From Molanna angustata (taxonomy: Eukaryota; Arthropoda; Insecta; Trichoptera; Molannidae), in the NCBI GenBank assembly GCA_963576475.1, contig OY754978.1, positions 8,616,299 through 8,680,298 of the forward strand: a stretch of 64,000 nt of DNA, read 5' to 3'. Position 1 is the stretch's first letter, and each line of letters opens with the position of its first letter. This document shows positions 32,536-44,635 of the stretch, one piece after another. The position numbers and the translations under genes are program-made. Below the pieces are notes generated by a model. That model saw only the letters and a list, made by a program, of their open reading frames with translations, ran no database searches and was not told the origin of the DNA.

Positions 32536-33299
32536 TAATAGTCTATTGTGCAGAAATATTTTTAACGAAATGCATACTTGATGAAAATACATATGTAAAA
32601 ACGAATGGATTGTGGGATGTGACGATGTAACCTGCACTAGAATCTTTTCAATACTTTTGTTTAAACAAATTTAAACCATTTATATCATCCTATTTTGAAT
32701 AATTTTCAACACCTACGCATTTGATTTAGTTGACAATATTTAAAGAATGGGGGGTTGTGGCCATTACTGAACTCTTCACATCGTTTATATTCAAATTAAA
32801 AACTACTTACCATAGTTTAAGTCTTCTTCTTCTTCGTTAATGTAGACTTTTGTGTACATTTGTTTAATCAAATTTTAACCACATCCCAACATCCAAAATT
32901 ACTAAATTTTCAATAGGTAAATATTAAAATTTATTTCGATGATAATATTTAAAAATGGGCCAAACCAATCTCTTTACAACGTTGATAAACAGTCATATTT
33001 AAAACCATTTCGCATAGTCCATGCGTTCAGAAATTTTGTATATTATACTTCATTCACACTTTATAAAAAATAATGGGTTGTGACCATCACTTGAACATTT
33101 TACAATCAAATTCAATCATATTTCAAACCACTTTTCATAGTCCGATTTTGCAAAATAATTGGGTGACAATATTATAAAAAAGATTGCTTTTTCCTTCACA
33201 ATATTACATTCTTGGCCAACGGCGGGACATAAAAGCTAGTTACAAAATAAGTACAAACAAGGGCAAGATAAAACATTAGAAAAGCCAAAAGGCGGACTT

Positions 33300-33780
33300 G
33301 TTAATGATGTTTACATCTTCCAGTCAACCTTAGAGAATAAAAATAATATAAAAATATATAAGAACATATATATATACATATACACACACATACATACATA
33401 CACACATATGCATTTAGGGGGGATGGGAAGGGGAAAAAAGGATGGTGAGGAGATAGTGGTAAGGAGGAAAATGAGGCAGGGAGGGAAGAGAGCCTTGGCA
33501 CTATGGACAGTAAAATAATTAGTGTAGAAGTCCGATCGGTGGGAGGGAATCACAAGAAGACCGTTATTACCCGATCTCAGAGGAAGACCATGCTCCGATG
33601 AAAAATGAAACCTGTCTCTGAGATACTTTGGTGACAACTCACTATACAAAATCTTATAGAAAAGACAGAGTGTGTGAACATCCCTGCGTTTGCCCATTTA
33701 TCAAATATTTTATGTATCGTAAAGAGCATCGCAAACATATTGGATAAAAAAAAACTCTCTGACAAAAACTTGAAAGTTAC
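33300..33780 (-). pseudogene. LINE reverse transcriptase C-terminal fragment
   Basis: The minus-strand frame reads RRDVHTLCLFYKILYSELSP, KYLRDRFHF, NNGLLVIPSHRSDFYTNYFT and VHSAKALFP. This matches the R--h-L-lfyKil------P-YL ... l-vP-HR-d-y--sF---aaklwN ending of jockey/CR1-group RTs. Upstream, from about 33765, the sequence is in another frame (frameshift). TG/CA-rich 3' UTR lies below 33420. Confidence 0.8.
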
Positions 33781-34072
33781 ATAATTTTAATAAAGATATA
33801 AAGTATGAAATAGTAGAATTATATCTAACAAAAGGATATTCGATTAGGAAAAAGTTTCATCGGAGGTATTCGCTCAACCAGAAAAAACTCCTTCAAGATT
33901 TCTTTTTTCGCTTCAAACATTAATATAGTGTTATTCCATATTTGCCACCCGCCGCCGCGCGTAGAGAGAATTATATTTCTGGAATGTATTATACTTATTT
34001 TTATTTTACAACGATAGTTATAATTTTAGAATAGAGATTTCATTCCCGGCGGAGACACGATTTTTTTACTCC

Positions 34073-34620
34073 TCACTAACCCAAGGGGATACAGTGGGGA
34101 GTTATGATTTCGCAATTTTTAAGGCTATTTTTTTATTGCATATTATCAACTAGTATCATGCTGAGATTGTGTTCTGAAAGTTTCATCACAATATATCTGT
34201 GTGTGTGTGCTATGTACGGCGTGTATATTTTTACTTTATCGATTATCGACTAAAGTACTCATTCAATTCTATTCAAATTTTGCAAATTTGTATATCTAAT
34301 ACTCACTTAGACCCCATTACATTTTGAAGGATATATGAATAGTGCTTCTCAATTTTTTTTAACTGTCAAATATTTCAAAGTGACCCCAAGCTCAGGAAAC
34401 TAAAAATTTGAAATTTTTATTTTCAAATTGCTAAAAAGTCACATCAGTGTCATAAAATGGCATTGAAGAGTTATCAAGTTTTCATAATAAAATATTTAAA
34501 TAAAAAATAATTTAACAAACTCATTTCATGAAAATGCTGAATATTTTCCATACAAAATTTGAATACTTTATAGAATTACTTGTTAGTGAGGTGTTTAGCG
34601 TTGGCCACAACCCACTCGTT
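34073..34620 (+). repeat. Dispersed repeat family D, copy 1 (MITE-like)
   Basis: The copy starts ACTCCTCACTAACCC and ends GTTAGTGAGGTGTTTAG, an inverted pair. In between are ACTAGTATCATGCTGAGATT, CTGAAAGTTTCATCACAATA, ACTGTCAAATATTTCAAAGT and GACCCCAAGCTCAGGAAAC. Copies 2 and 3 lie at 35965-36330 and 56493-57030. No ORF. A non-autonomous DNA transposon is inferred from the inverted ends. Confidence 0.8.
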
Positions 34621-34626
34621 TTATTA

Positions 34627-34766
34627 AGAAGTTGCCATCATTCTGGAGTCTCATGATATTTATCGTCTCTAGACTGACATGACAGTCAAAAAGTGTGTCT
34701 CCATCGGGAATCGAAGCCGGGATCTTTTGCTCAGGAGTCAGATAACGAACCAAGTGAGCCATGAAG
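34627..34766 (-). mobile_element. SINE2 copy, diverged
   Basis: Read on the minus strand: tRNA-like head with B-box GGCTTCGATTCCCGATGG, then ACAC-TTTTTGACTGTCATG and GAGACTCCAGAATGATGGCA. It lies between family D and family A copies. Confidence 0.8.
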
Positions 34767-34787
34767 ATAGACATACCACATTTGTAA

Positions 34788-34972
34788 GCCGAGTAATCGA
34801 AAAAACAAGAGGCTTAATAACACAGTTTTCGTATCAGCAATGAGGTTCACCATCCATTCTGAATGCAATCCCTTTTTAGGTGAGACGAGACATGTATGTC
34901 TTTGACGCATGTGTCGTGCATCCACCTATCTCTGGTTACCCCGCACTGTGGATTATGCCACTATGTTATGAA
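34788..34972 (+). repeat. Dispersed repeat family A, diverged copy
   Basis: GCAATGAGGTTCACCATCCA, CCCTTTTTAGGTGAGACGAG and CTCTGGTTACCCCGCACTGT follow the family A order, with substitutions and small gaps relative to 40205-40470. Confidence 0.75.
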
Positions 34973-35280
34973 TGGATACATTTTATGTACATACTTCTAG
35001 TATATTACAATACATAGTTTCTAGTATAATTGAAAATTCCAATAAATCTACTTCTCAAAAACAATAGGGGTGAACTGAGGGTATATTTATGTATGTGTAG
35101 TGACTGATGATCTGCGATAACAACGATAATTAATCAAGAGAAATTTACATTAAAAATGCTTGGGCTCCGACAAGTTATATTTCCTCTTTACCTCTCCCAC
35201 CCCCCCCTCTCTCTCACTCTCTTTTTCAGTTTCGTTATCATGAATTTGAAAACAAATATTTCATAACAGATTTTTGATTA

Positions 35281-35728
35281 TCTCAATAGAGACGAAGTTG
35301 GAATATTTATTGTAGGAGAACCGGGAAATCAAGGCACCTACAGGGCTTACGACCTGTCATCGGCTGGTTTACGTGATCACTTTATGCGCTTGCGCAACGT
35401 TCACCAATTATGCCTTTTAATGAGATCCCTATCAATTCAATTTTTGAAAGTTCTATATATTGTAATACTGAAATTCTTTTTCGCTTGAAAATAAGGAATT
35501 TTTACTATAGCCATCTATGGATGAAATTATGAACAACAATCTTATTATTTTTATTTATTTTGTTGGAACGCCATCTATTGAGAGAATTGGTTTTTTTGTA
35601 AATAATGAAAGCTACAATTCTTATATCTGAGGTGACAATGCATTTTTCGCATAGAAGTCACCCCTGAATTGCGCCAGACTTATAAGGTCATTTTTTTTGT
35701 CTTATTTACCTACTTGTACCAATGTGTA
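35281..35728 (-). repeat. Dispersed repeat family C, minus-strand copy
   Basis: It is the reverse complement, with divergence, of 25801-26222: TCTCAATAGAGACGAAG, GCACCTACAGGGCTTACGAC, ATGCGCTTGCGCAACGTT, GTCACCCCTGAATTGCGCCA and ACTTGTACCAATGTGT in order. Confidence 0.75.
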
Positions 35729-35729
35729 A

Positions 35730-35818
35730 GTAATCGAATATTTTTATTAATGCATATGCGCAAACACATTTTATTATTGCATGTTTGCGCATATGCAATA
35801 ATAAAAATATTCGATTAC
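35730..35818. other. Near-perfect 37-nt-arm palindrome
   Basis: GTAATCGAATATTTTTATTA plus ATGCATATGCGCAAACA (35730-35766) is mirrored by TGTTTGCGCATATGCAATAA plus TAAAAATATTCGATTAC (35782-35818), with a 15-nt loop. A related single arm (TGTTTGCGTATATGCAATTA...AATATTCGATT) sits at 26291-26328, next to the other family C copy, so the palindrome may come from a related element. Confidence 0.8.
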
Positions 35819-35964
35819 AAATATTTCAGTTTATTTCTGTCCAATTCAAATCAACAAATCGGATTGCATGTCTTTACTTTAAGATAAAAATATATTATTG
35901 GATAACAAAAACTGCTAATATCCACTTAAAATTTGTACATCTTAATGAATACGTGCATACTTGA

Positions 35965-36330
35965 CTTTTACTCCTCATTAACCCAAGGGGAAGTGGGGAG
36001 TTACGATTTCGCAATTTTTCGTATATTTTTTATTGCAGATTATCAACTAGTATCATGCTGAGATTGTATTCTCAAAGTTTCATCACAATGTAAATGTGTG
36101 TGTGTGCTATGTGTTGTGTACTATGTGCGACGGCGTGTTTATTTTACTTTATCGATTATAGACTTAAGTATTCATTCGATTCTTTTTAAATTTTGCAAAT
36201 ATGTATATCTAATACTCGTTTAGACCCCAATTTTGAACGATATCTGAATAGTGCTTTTCATTTTTTTAACTGTCAAAACTCAGGAAACTTAAAATTTGAA
36301 ATTTTTATTTTCAAATTGGTAAAAAGGCAC
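35965..36330 (+). repeat. Dispersed repeat family D, truncated copy 2
   Basis: It starts TTACTCCTCATTAACCCAAG and follows family D through CTAGTATCATGCTGAGATTG to TCAAATTGGTAAAAAGGCAC, where it stops; the 3' third is missing. Confidence 0.8.
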
Positions 36331-36890
36331 ATTGCTGTAGAGAGGACAAAAAAGAATAATCCGTACGACGTGCGGCATACGCCGTACGCCATACATACAA
36401 AAACATCACGACGAAACTCACAGTGTGTGCTCTCTACATGAAACCCGTTGAGAAATTAAAAATTCCGAAATCATGATTCTCCACTATTCCATAGTGTAGA
36501 GAGTAAAAAAAAAACAAAAGACACATTCTAGAAGAACAACTTGTGTGTTTAAGATTTTGTGTTCAATAACAAAAAGTGCATTTTGTTATTTTAAATTCCT
36601 ATATATTTACATGAAAAAAAGTTGCCTTTATTTCGAATGGAGTTGATCGTTTTTGCTATTCAGATTTATTCTATGGAAACTAGGCATTCGTTTTAATACC
36701 GGGTTCACTTAGTTACTGAAGCATAATATATTTGAATTTTAAACACCTTTCATCCATATTTGTGATTGATGTATTGTGGGGTACGAAATTATGTACAGAA
36801 ATATTTGTTTTTCGTGTTGATTTGACGTGTATAATCAACTTATTAACGTTAATCTATTATATTTGTTACGACATTTTGAAAAACATAATA

Positions 36891-38745
36891 TTAATTGCCC
36901 AAACTACGAAGGATGTTGACAAGAAGAGAACGTTATACCATTAATTGCCCAAACTACGAAGGATGTTGACAAGAAGAGAACGTTATACTATTAATTGCCC
37001 AAACTACGAAGGATGTTGACAAGAAGAGAACGTTATACTATTAATTGCCCAAACTACGAAGGATGTTGACAAGAAGAGAACGTTATACTATTAATTGCCC
37101 AAACTACGAAGGATGTTGACAAGAAGAGAACGTTATACTATTAATTGCCCAAACTACGAAGGATGTTGACAAGAAGAGAACGTTATACTATTAATTGCCC
37201 AAACTACGAAGGATGTTGACAAGAAGAGAACGTTATACTATTAATTGCCCAAACTACGAAGGATGTTGACAAGAAGAGAACGTTATACTATTAATTGCCC
37301 AAACTACGAAGGATGTTGACAAGAAGAGAACGTTATACTATTAATTGCCCAAACTACGAAGGATGTTGACAAGAAGAGAACGTTATACTATTAATTGCCC
37401 AAACTACGAAGGATGTTGACAAGAAGAGAACGTTATACTATTAATTGCCCAAACTACGAAGGATGTTGACAAGAAGAGAACGTTATACTATTAATTGCCC
37501 AAACTACGAAGGATGTTGACAAGAAGAGAACGTTATACTATTAATTGCCCAAACTACGAAGGATGTTGACAAGAAGAGAACGTTATACTATTAATTGCCC
37601 AAACTACGAAGGATGTTGACAAGAAGAGAACGTTATACTATTAATTGCCCAAACTACGAAGGATGTTGACAAGAAGAGAACGTTATACTATTAATTGCCC
37701 AAACTACGAAGGATGTTGACAAGAAGAGAACGTTATACTATTAATTGCCCAAACTACGAAGGATGTTGACAAGAAGAGAACGTTATACTATTAATTGCCC
37801 AAACTACGAAGGATGTTGACAAGAAGAGAACGTTATACTATTAATTGCCCAAACTACGAAGGATGTTGACAAGAAGAGAACGTTATACTATTAATTGCCC
37901 AAACTACGAAGGATGTTGACAAGAAGAGAACGTTATACTATTAATTGCCCAAACTACGAAGGATGTTGACAAGAAGAGAACGTTATACTATTAATTGCCC
38001 AAACTACGAAGGATGTTGACAAGAAGAGAACGTTATACTATTAATTGCCCAAACTACGAAGGATGTTGACAAGAAGAGAACGTTATACTATTAATTGCCC
38101 AAACTACGAAGGATGTTGACAAGAAGAGAACGTTATACTATTAATTGCCCAAACTACGAAGGATGTTGACAAGAAGAGAACGTTATACTATTAATTGCCC
38201 AAACTACGAAGGATGTTGACAAGAAGAGAACGTTATACTATTAATTGCCCAAACTACGAAGGATGTTGACAAGAAGAGAACGTTATACTATTAATTGCCC
38301 AAACTACGAAGGATGTTGACAAGAAGAGAACGTTATACCATTAATTGCCCAAACTACGAAGGATGTTGACAAGAAGAGAACGTTATACCATTAATTGCCC
38401 AAACTACGAAGGATGTTGACAAGAAGAGAACGTTATACCATTAATTGCCCAAACTACGAAGGATGTTGACAAGAAGAGAACGTTATACCATTAATTGCCC
38501 AAACTACGAAGGATGTTGACAAGAAGAGAACGTTATACCATTAATTGCCCAAACTACGAAGGATGTTGACAAGAAGAGAACGTTATACCATTAATTGCCC
38601 AAACTACGAAGGATGTTGACAAGAAGAGAACGTTATACCATTAATTGCCCAAACTACGAAGGATGTTGACAAGAAGAGAACGTTATACCATTAATTGCCC
38701 AAACTACGAAGGATGTTGATAAGAGAACGTTATACTATTCTCTCC
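36891..38745 (+). repeat. 50-bp tandem array, 37 copies
   Basis: The unit TTAATTGCCCAAACTACGAA, GGATGTTGACAAGAAGAGAA, CGTTATACTA repeats exactly every 50 bp. The AAACTACGAA block runs from 36901 to 38701. Units differ almost only at one base: ATACTA in most, ATACCA in the first unit and in the eight ending near 38337-38687. The last unit is shortened. Since 50 is not a multiple of three, no long frame results. Origin unknown. Confidence 0.95.
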
Positions 38746-39554
38746 ATAGAGTATATTTAAGAGGACATATAACGCTATACTTAGTGACTGAAAACATGAT
38801 ATATTAAAACCGCCCAATGCACTATGAAGTTACGCGTTAGTAAGGGTAACTATGGCGTGCGTTAAAAAAGGTTTATACGTGATTTAAATTATCGGAAACC
38901 GCAAATTTGTTGATTTTTTGCATTTTAAGAACAAACCTAAGTTGAAATGAGAAAACTTAATCGGTCATTCACTTGAGTTTTATGTACTCTTTAAGCATAT
39001 AAAAGATTTATTTCTCTACGACACATAGTTATGGAGTAATTAAAAAAATGCTGTAAAAAAGGATATTTTGAATAATCTTTTTATGGGAATTTAGGCTGAA
39101 TTTTAAAATTGTGTGACGAACATTCACTAGAGATATGTTGTCAAAACTTATATTATTTTTTCTAGAAACACACTGTTTAATATATTTGAGGGATTTGATT
39201 TGAAATTGAGGTGTTAAGGTTTATATGGCCCCTTAAATATATATCGCATTGTATTGAATATCTAGCCAATAAAATATTTCAACCAGCAGGGCCACTTATG
39301 AAGTTGATTTACAAATTAATTAGATCTGATTCAGGCTTTAGAAATATTTGAGGTTAAAATTAATCCATCGACTGTGTTAATTTATAAAAAAAAATAAAAT
39401 AAATACTCAACTTTGATCATAACATTTTTTTTTTTGAATCAATGTAGGTAAAGACTACATTATGATCGAGTAATGATTTATAAATTTTTAAGATCATAAC
39501 AAGATAAGAAGGAATTAAGAACTTGTCATGGGTTGCCTCCCTATACCTACTGGA

Positions 39555-39670
39555 TATTTTGGATGTTTATTTATTTAAATTTTTGGGCACATGTGCACAA
39601 TGGCAGGCTTATTGCCAAATGGAAATATCTTCCAACCAACCATATTCATTTGGGGAAACAAATTATTTTT
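39555..39670 (-). repeat. LINE family B 3' terminus
   Basis: TTTATTTATTTAAATTTTTG is followed by GGCTTATTGCCAAATGG and TCTTCCAACCAACC, the end of LINE B 3' UTR read on the minus strand. Only the last 115 bases are present. Confidence 0.75.
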
Positions 39671-40204
39671 TTGATACCTACCAACAATTTATATGAATAA
39701 AATATCAATGTATATGCAATCAAGTTGATGTACAATAAAAATTAATTTAGATATTTTCATATTAAATAGTAAAAAAATACACCTTGTTCTACACCACTTT
39801 TCCAATATTTTCCTCCTGTATATGTTACGGGAACAATATCACTTTCCACTGGAATATAAACAAGTAAATCAAAATAATTCTAAGGACAACCCTGTACAAT
39901 ACCTATTTATTAAATGTTGAAATGTGTATTGTTTTTTAAATGTATATTATAACGATATTATCCAGTAAATAAAATAAATGAAGACATCCTTTTGAAAGTA
40001 TTCTTTATCATAAAAATACTCCTGGTTTAATGCAATATGTATAGCTTTTCATTGTTTAATTTGTATGAAATAAATACAAAATTGTTCAATTTTATCAAAT
40101 GACTCAAACTAAAAATTTCAACATGCATTGTCATCGGGAATACACAAATTCTGAAACTTTCAGAGCTTTAACTGGTCAGGAAGTTATTTGAAAATCATTC
40201 ATTC

Positions 40205-40470
40205 ATACCATCACGGCATATTCCACAATGTGGGGTAACCAGCGAAAGGTGTGCGGGTGTGCATTGCCTTATAAAAGGGAGCACAACATATCTATGTATA
40301 CCCACACACCAGTCTCGTCTCACCTAAAAAGGCACTATATTCAGAATGGGTGGTGAACCTCATTGCTGAACTATGTAAGATGTTATTGTTGCCTGTTGTA
40401 TTTTCAATTACCCGGCTCTTACGGGACACTCGAAAACAATAATAGAAAAGAGTGGAAGCAAAATCGATTA
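40205..40470 (-). repeat. Dispersed repeat family A, longest copy
   Basis: On the minus strand this runs from GTGTCCCGTAAGAGCCGGGT through AATGAGGTTCACCACCC, CTTTTTAGGTGAGACGAGAC and GCACACCCGCACACCTTTCG to CACATTGTGGAATATGCC and ATGGTATGAATGA. It defines the family order. No ORF or Pol III box is obvious. Confidence 0.8.
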
Positions 40471-40744
40471 CAAATATCCGTTACAGACAGCCATGTTAAG
40501 TTAATTCTTCTTTTTCTTCTCTTGCTTCTCTAAACCGAGTTTGACAATTTTTGTTAGTTTGTTGAAATTAATTTAAAGAATTTTAAAATGAACATTTATT
40601 TTGACCGCGTTGTCACAGTCAAGGATGTGTTGAAGAAAGATGTATTGTTCACTGGGCGTTCATTTAGTTAAAGACACGGTAATATCGTGTAACAAATTTA
40701 TTACTATTTAAGATGGTTTCAATCTCACGATAAAGTCAAACATT

Positions 40745-40855
40745 GCGTATTATTTAAAAAAAAAAAAATTATTTTTTAAAAAAAAAAAAAAAAGAAAAAT
40801 TTTTTTGCTTTTTTTTTTTAAAAAAAAAAATTTTTTTTAAAAAGAAAAGCAAATT
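40745..40855. repeat. A/T homopolymer low-complexity tract
   Basis: Long alternating runs of A and T with rare G or C. It may be a genuine A-tail junction or a sequencing/assembly artefact. Confidence 0.85.
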
Positions 40856-40861
40856 TGGTTA

Positions 40862-41141
40862 TTTTTTCCCTTGGTATTTACGATTATTCTGTCCGTAATG
40901 GTATTCCGGTACATAGGCAAGTTTCCGAGGGTTTCTCGGCTCTTTTTCAAGTACATGGATACGAGCCATCAAATTTCCATAAATTGGATTTTGAATTTTC
41001 CAAGGTTTTGAGTTAGTTCTTGTTGCTCGGGGAATGAATAAGTTAAAGGTTTCAGTCTTATTATGATCGCCGTGGCACAAAACACCGTCGAGAGAAAATA
41101 ACATATTATAAAGGAAAATTGTGTGATCCAAAATATCCTAT
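40862..41141 (-). CDS. Unrecognised open frame, possible host exon
   Basis: Between a TAG at about 41142 and a TAA at about 40859 the minus strand is open for some 93 codons with no ATG near its start. The product includes GVLCHGDHNKTETFNLFIPR and NPIYGNLMARIHVLEKEPRN. It has balanced, non-repetitive composition and is less AT-rich than its surroundings, which sets it apart from chance frames here. I do not recognise the family. No clear splice sites, signal peptide or membrane segment are seen. It could be an internal exon, an unknown element fragment, or chance. Confidence 0.25.
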
Positions 41142-42114
41142 TTTAAAATGTAAATTACCTATACCTACTTTTATTTTTTGTTTAATTTTGTTTTACTTTT
41201 ACACTAAAATGTATAAACAGTTTGACAGTGCAATTTATCTCGTACACTGCAATCACATAATTACTTTACAATCAAATTACACACTTATACAATAGGTACA
41301 ATAAAATTATATCATTTTTAAATAAATAAATAAATAAAGTAAATAAAACACAATACAATGAAAAAAAAAATTAAAAAACAAAGCAAAAAAAAAAAGAATG
41401 TAAAACTAAAAAAAAAATAAATGAAATCAAATAAAATACAGCAAATATAAAATAAAATAAATTAAAACAGTGAAAAAAAATTATACAATACAAAAAATTA
41501 ATATAGTAAAAATTAAATTAAATTAAGCAATTGAAAAACAAAGCAATTAAATAGAGTAAATAAAAAAATACACAGTGGAAAATACTGAATAAAAAAAAAA
41601 CAATTTAATATAGCACAATCAAAAATTAACAATGAAAAAATTAAGTAAAATAGAATTAAAACAATGACGATAAAAATTATTCAAAAACAAATCAATGAAA
41701 ATAATTTCCTTTCATTATGCAAAAAGTTTCAATTTCAAATTACCCCACGTAGGTATTTATTACACAGAGAGTTTCGATTTCGCGAATTAGACCGATATTG
41801 GTGTCGTTACGAAAGGGGGAAAGAGAATTTTCAACCTAACCGATGTTATTATATAATAATGTTATAATATAACTACGAAATATAATATTTTCCTGACCGT
41901 ACATATTTAACGTTCATTCACCTAAATGATTACCCACAGTCGCGAATCAAATTACCCCAAACTTTTGAGTTCAAATGAGAAAATCGATTGTTGTGTACAT
42001 ACTAACATGGTCACACGCACTAGGTTCATATATACATAGATTATTTTGTCGCATTGTGAAAATAGCCAGTTGTGTCTAGTGCTGTATTTTTTTCCAACAC
42101 ATGTATTTTTATCA

Positions 42115-42240
42115 CGTGTATTTCCAAATCGATTTAAAGAATACAACAGCAACAGAATGCCAGTGAAGATGAAAGGCCATTTCTACAAGACAATGATCAG
42201 ACCGGTGCTGATATATGGTAGCGGAACCTGGGCGCGTATT
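42115..42240 (+). pseudogene. RTE-like RT fragment, plus strand
   Basis: The frame PVKMKGHFYKTMIRPVLIYG and SGTWA matches the L-GKFYKTV-RPAmLYGsE-WA block just after the RT palm of RTE-type proteins. It is interrupted at 42246 by the minus-strand RTE insertion. About 35 residues are recognisable. Confidence 0.75.
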
Positions 42241-42258
42241 TACCTTTCCGTGTTGATT

Positions 42259-43085
42259 CTTCTTCTTCTTCTTCAATGGCTTTGGCCTCCTCCAACTTTC
42301 GCCTCCAACCATTCCTGTCCTCAGCCATTATTCTCCATCCGGTCACTTGGAGAAGCTGGTTCGCATCTTCGGTGACTTCGTCTTCCCATCTCAGTCTTGG
42401 TCTTCCTATCCTTCTCTTTCCCCCCGGATGCCCCATCATCACCCTCTTGGGTACCCGTGAGTTTGGCATTCTATGTGCACGTGTCCAGCCCATCTCAATC
42501 TCGAGAGCCTCATATGGGTTGAGATACTAGGGGCCTGGTAGATGCTGTACAATTCATCATTGCGCCGAATGCGCCATTCATTGCCGTCCCTCACGGGCCC
42601 ACAGATTCGACGAAGCACCTTCCGATCGAATGTGTCCAGGGACTCAGCTGCTTTTACTGACAGTGTCATTGCCTCGCATCCATACGCCAGTACCGTTCTA
42701 ACAATTGTCTTATACAGCGTCAATTTTGTTTTCCTATGGACGTCTTGTGATTTAAATACTGGCAGCAGAGAGAAATATGTCTTATTTGCAGCTGAGATTC
42801 TCTTTCTGATTTCCACTGGTTCTTCATTACATTCTGTTATGGTTGAGCCGAGGTATGTGAATTGGTCCACTTTTTCAAAGGAGTAAACATCATTGAACGT
42901 CACACTACCTCTTGTTTCTCTTGCGCTTCTACTTTGTGTCATAAACTTGGTTTTGTCTTGGTTTATGCTTAGCCCCACTTCACGAGTGGCATTCTACAGA
43001 GGATCGAAAACCTCCTTGATGGCTGTAATTGATCTCCCAATAATGTTGAGGTCATCCGCATACCCGACTATTTGACTGCTCTATT
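42259..43085 (-). pseudogene. RTE-like RT palm-to-C-terminus with stop and frameshift
   Basis: From 43070 the frame reads IVGYADDLNIIGR (catalytic DD), then a TAG near 42996, then VGLSINQDKTKFM, FTYLGSTITECNEEPVEIRK, LYKTIVRTVLAYGCEAMTL and TFDRKVLRRICG. Near 42480 the frame shifts, and GHPGGKRRIGRPRLRWEDEV and a final GWRRKLEEAKA complete the ending. The two lesions and the 5' truncation make it dead. Confidence 0.85.
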
Positions 43086-43102
43086 TGACTCCTATTTGAC
43101 TC
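42259..43102 (-). mobile_element. 5'-truncated RTE-like LINE with 13-bp TSD
   Basis: TTCCGTGTTGATT lies at 42246-42258 and 43103-43115. The copy ends in a GAA-repeat tail (TTC repeats at 42259). It is 844 bp long and reaches up into the RT palm, where GYADDLNIIGR is encoded near 43065-43035. Confidence 0.9.
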
Positions 43103-43214
43103 TTCCGTGTTGATTAGGAGGCAATAACAGCGAATTAGGCACTAGTTTGTTGCGCTAATGCACTAAAAAACTCGTGTTGAATTCAAGGCACGTGTCATTC
43201 AAATGCACACGGCT

Positions 43215-43420
43215 TAGCAAAGCAAACTGTTCCTGCTAAATACGGACCGTCTCTTTTGAGGTCTTCCGACGCCTCTTTTATTTTCCCAAGATCTCCATCT
43301 TAATAAATTAGGGGTCCATCTTGTGGGGAGTTGTCTTGCAATATGGCCCGTCCATTGCCATTTCAATCTTGTTACGCAATCCATGACATCCGCTACTCTG
43401 GTGTGATATTTAAGCAAAAC
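43215..43420 (-). pseudogene. RTE-like C-terminal fragment
   Basis: The frame KYHTRVADVMDCVTRLKWQW, TGHIARQ, RWTPNLLRWRSW and KRGVGRPQKR is the same block as 4517-4837 (RRTRVTDIMDRIAKLKWQW). It is truncated at both ends. Confidence 0.8.
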
Positions 43421-43789
43421 ATTGGATCTGGGTTCGCATACCGCTTCAGTCGATTTCTACATTAATGACAAACTTACACCACAACGATAATGGTGTATAA
43501 ACATAAAAAAGGACCCATTACTTATGTATATATGTATAAAAATTGTGAGTAATTTTAGAAATCGTATCGAGTGAGTTGTTATTTATCAGATGAAGGTAAC
43601 GCATTAGTAATCTGTTACTACGGGAAATAAGTTTGTATGTAGGTATACGTGGAGCAAGGCGTTTGTTGTTGGGTCTATTGCATTCTCATCGCTTGAGACG
43701 TAGGTACCTATCTATCTGTGGCGTAGCCATACATTAAGGTCCCTCATTCAAAAATAATGTAAGTGCCCCCAGATACACGCATGTGACGT

Positions 43790-43870
43790 CCTTCCTTTCC
43801 TCTTCATGCACATCGGCACACCTGTCGCTGGTTACCCCACATTGATGGATATGCCATGGTAGTATGTGTG
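43790..43870 (+). repeat. Dispersed repeat family A fragment
   Basis: CGGCACACCTGTCGCTGG, then TTACCCCACATTGATGGATA and GCCATGGTAGTATG follow the family A 3' end. Confidence 0.7.
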
Positions 43871-43930
43871 AGCAAAAAGACTTTCAAGACTTTTATTTTA
43901 TTTTACATAACTTCTCTGGCAATTAACGGG

Positions 43931-44073
43931 TACTGTGTCAAATATTAATTTAACATGCACCCAATAACAAGTTGCCACATTCTGGAGACTTATGATATTA
44001 ATGGTCTCATAGATCCAGACTGAAAACACAATTAAAAACTTTGTCTCCACTGGGTATTGAACCCGGGACTTTT
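43931..44073 (-). mobile_element. SINE2 copy, 5'-truncated
   Basis: On the minus strand: GTCCCGGGTTCAATACCCAG (B box), GGAGACAAAGTTTTTAATTG, TTTTCAGTCTGGATCTATG and AGAATGTGGCAACTTGTTAT, ending near AATATTTGACACAGTA. It matches 16449-16625 over the whole body. Confidence 0.85.
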
Positions 44074-44635
44074 GATTGTTCTATGATGAAAATCTTTTTA
44101 TTACTTTTTTTAATGTTATACTTTAATTTTATACTAAAAATAATTATTAAGCAAAAATGCATGTCCTAGTAAGGCAATACATTCCATTGTAATATTTATT
44201 TTTGTTTTGTTGAAATTATTGTACTATATTATGGAAATAAATAAATAAAAAAAATAAATATATATAATTATTTTTTTAATTTGGGCCCCATGTGAAGGTG
44301 GGCCCTCACGCTTTGCATGACCCTGCTGTGAGGTAGTTACGCCAATGCTATGTGTGTGTGTATGTAACTCCTGCTTGTGCCGGATGCGGAAGACGAGTAG
44401 GGCGCAGAACCGGCGTTCATTCCCGCCCCGCTCATTATTTATTGATACGAATCGATCCGCTTGCCTATCCGCTCGCGGTGTGTACCACGCTCTACCTTAA
44501 CCCATTTATATATAGAGCGTAGAGCGCCGCAAGAGTGACCTGTTTCATACAACACGGTTGCAAACGTACGGATGCATAGTTCAGGGCAGGAGTGACACGC
44601 AATACGCTACATAATGTCGAACGTCAACTTATTTT

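Noticed and set aside
42046..42375. A 109-codon plus-strand open frame as one protein
   Set aside because: Its middle is a true RTE fragment, but the right part is antisense of the inserted minus-strand RTE, so the frame is chimeric.
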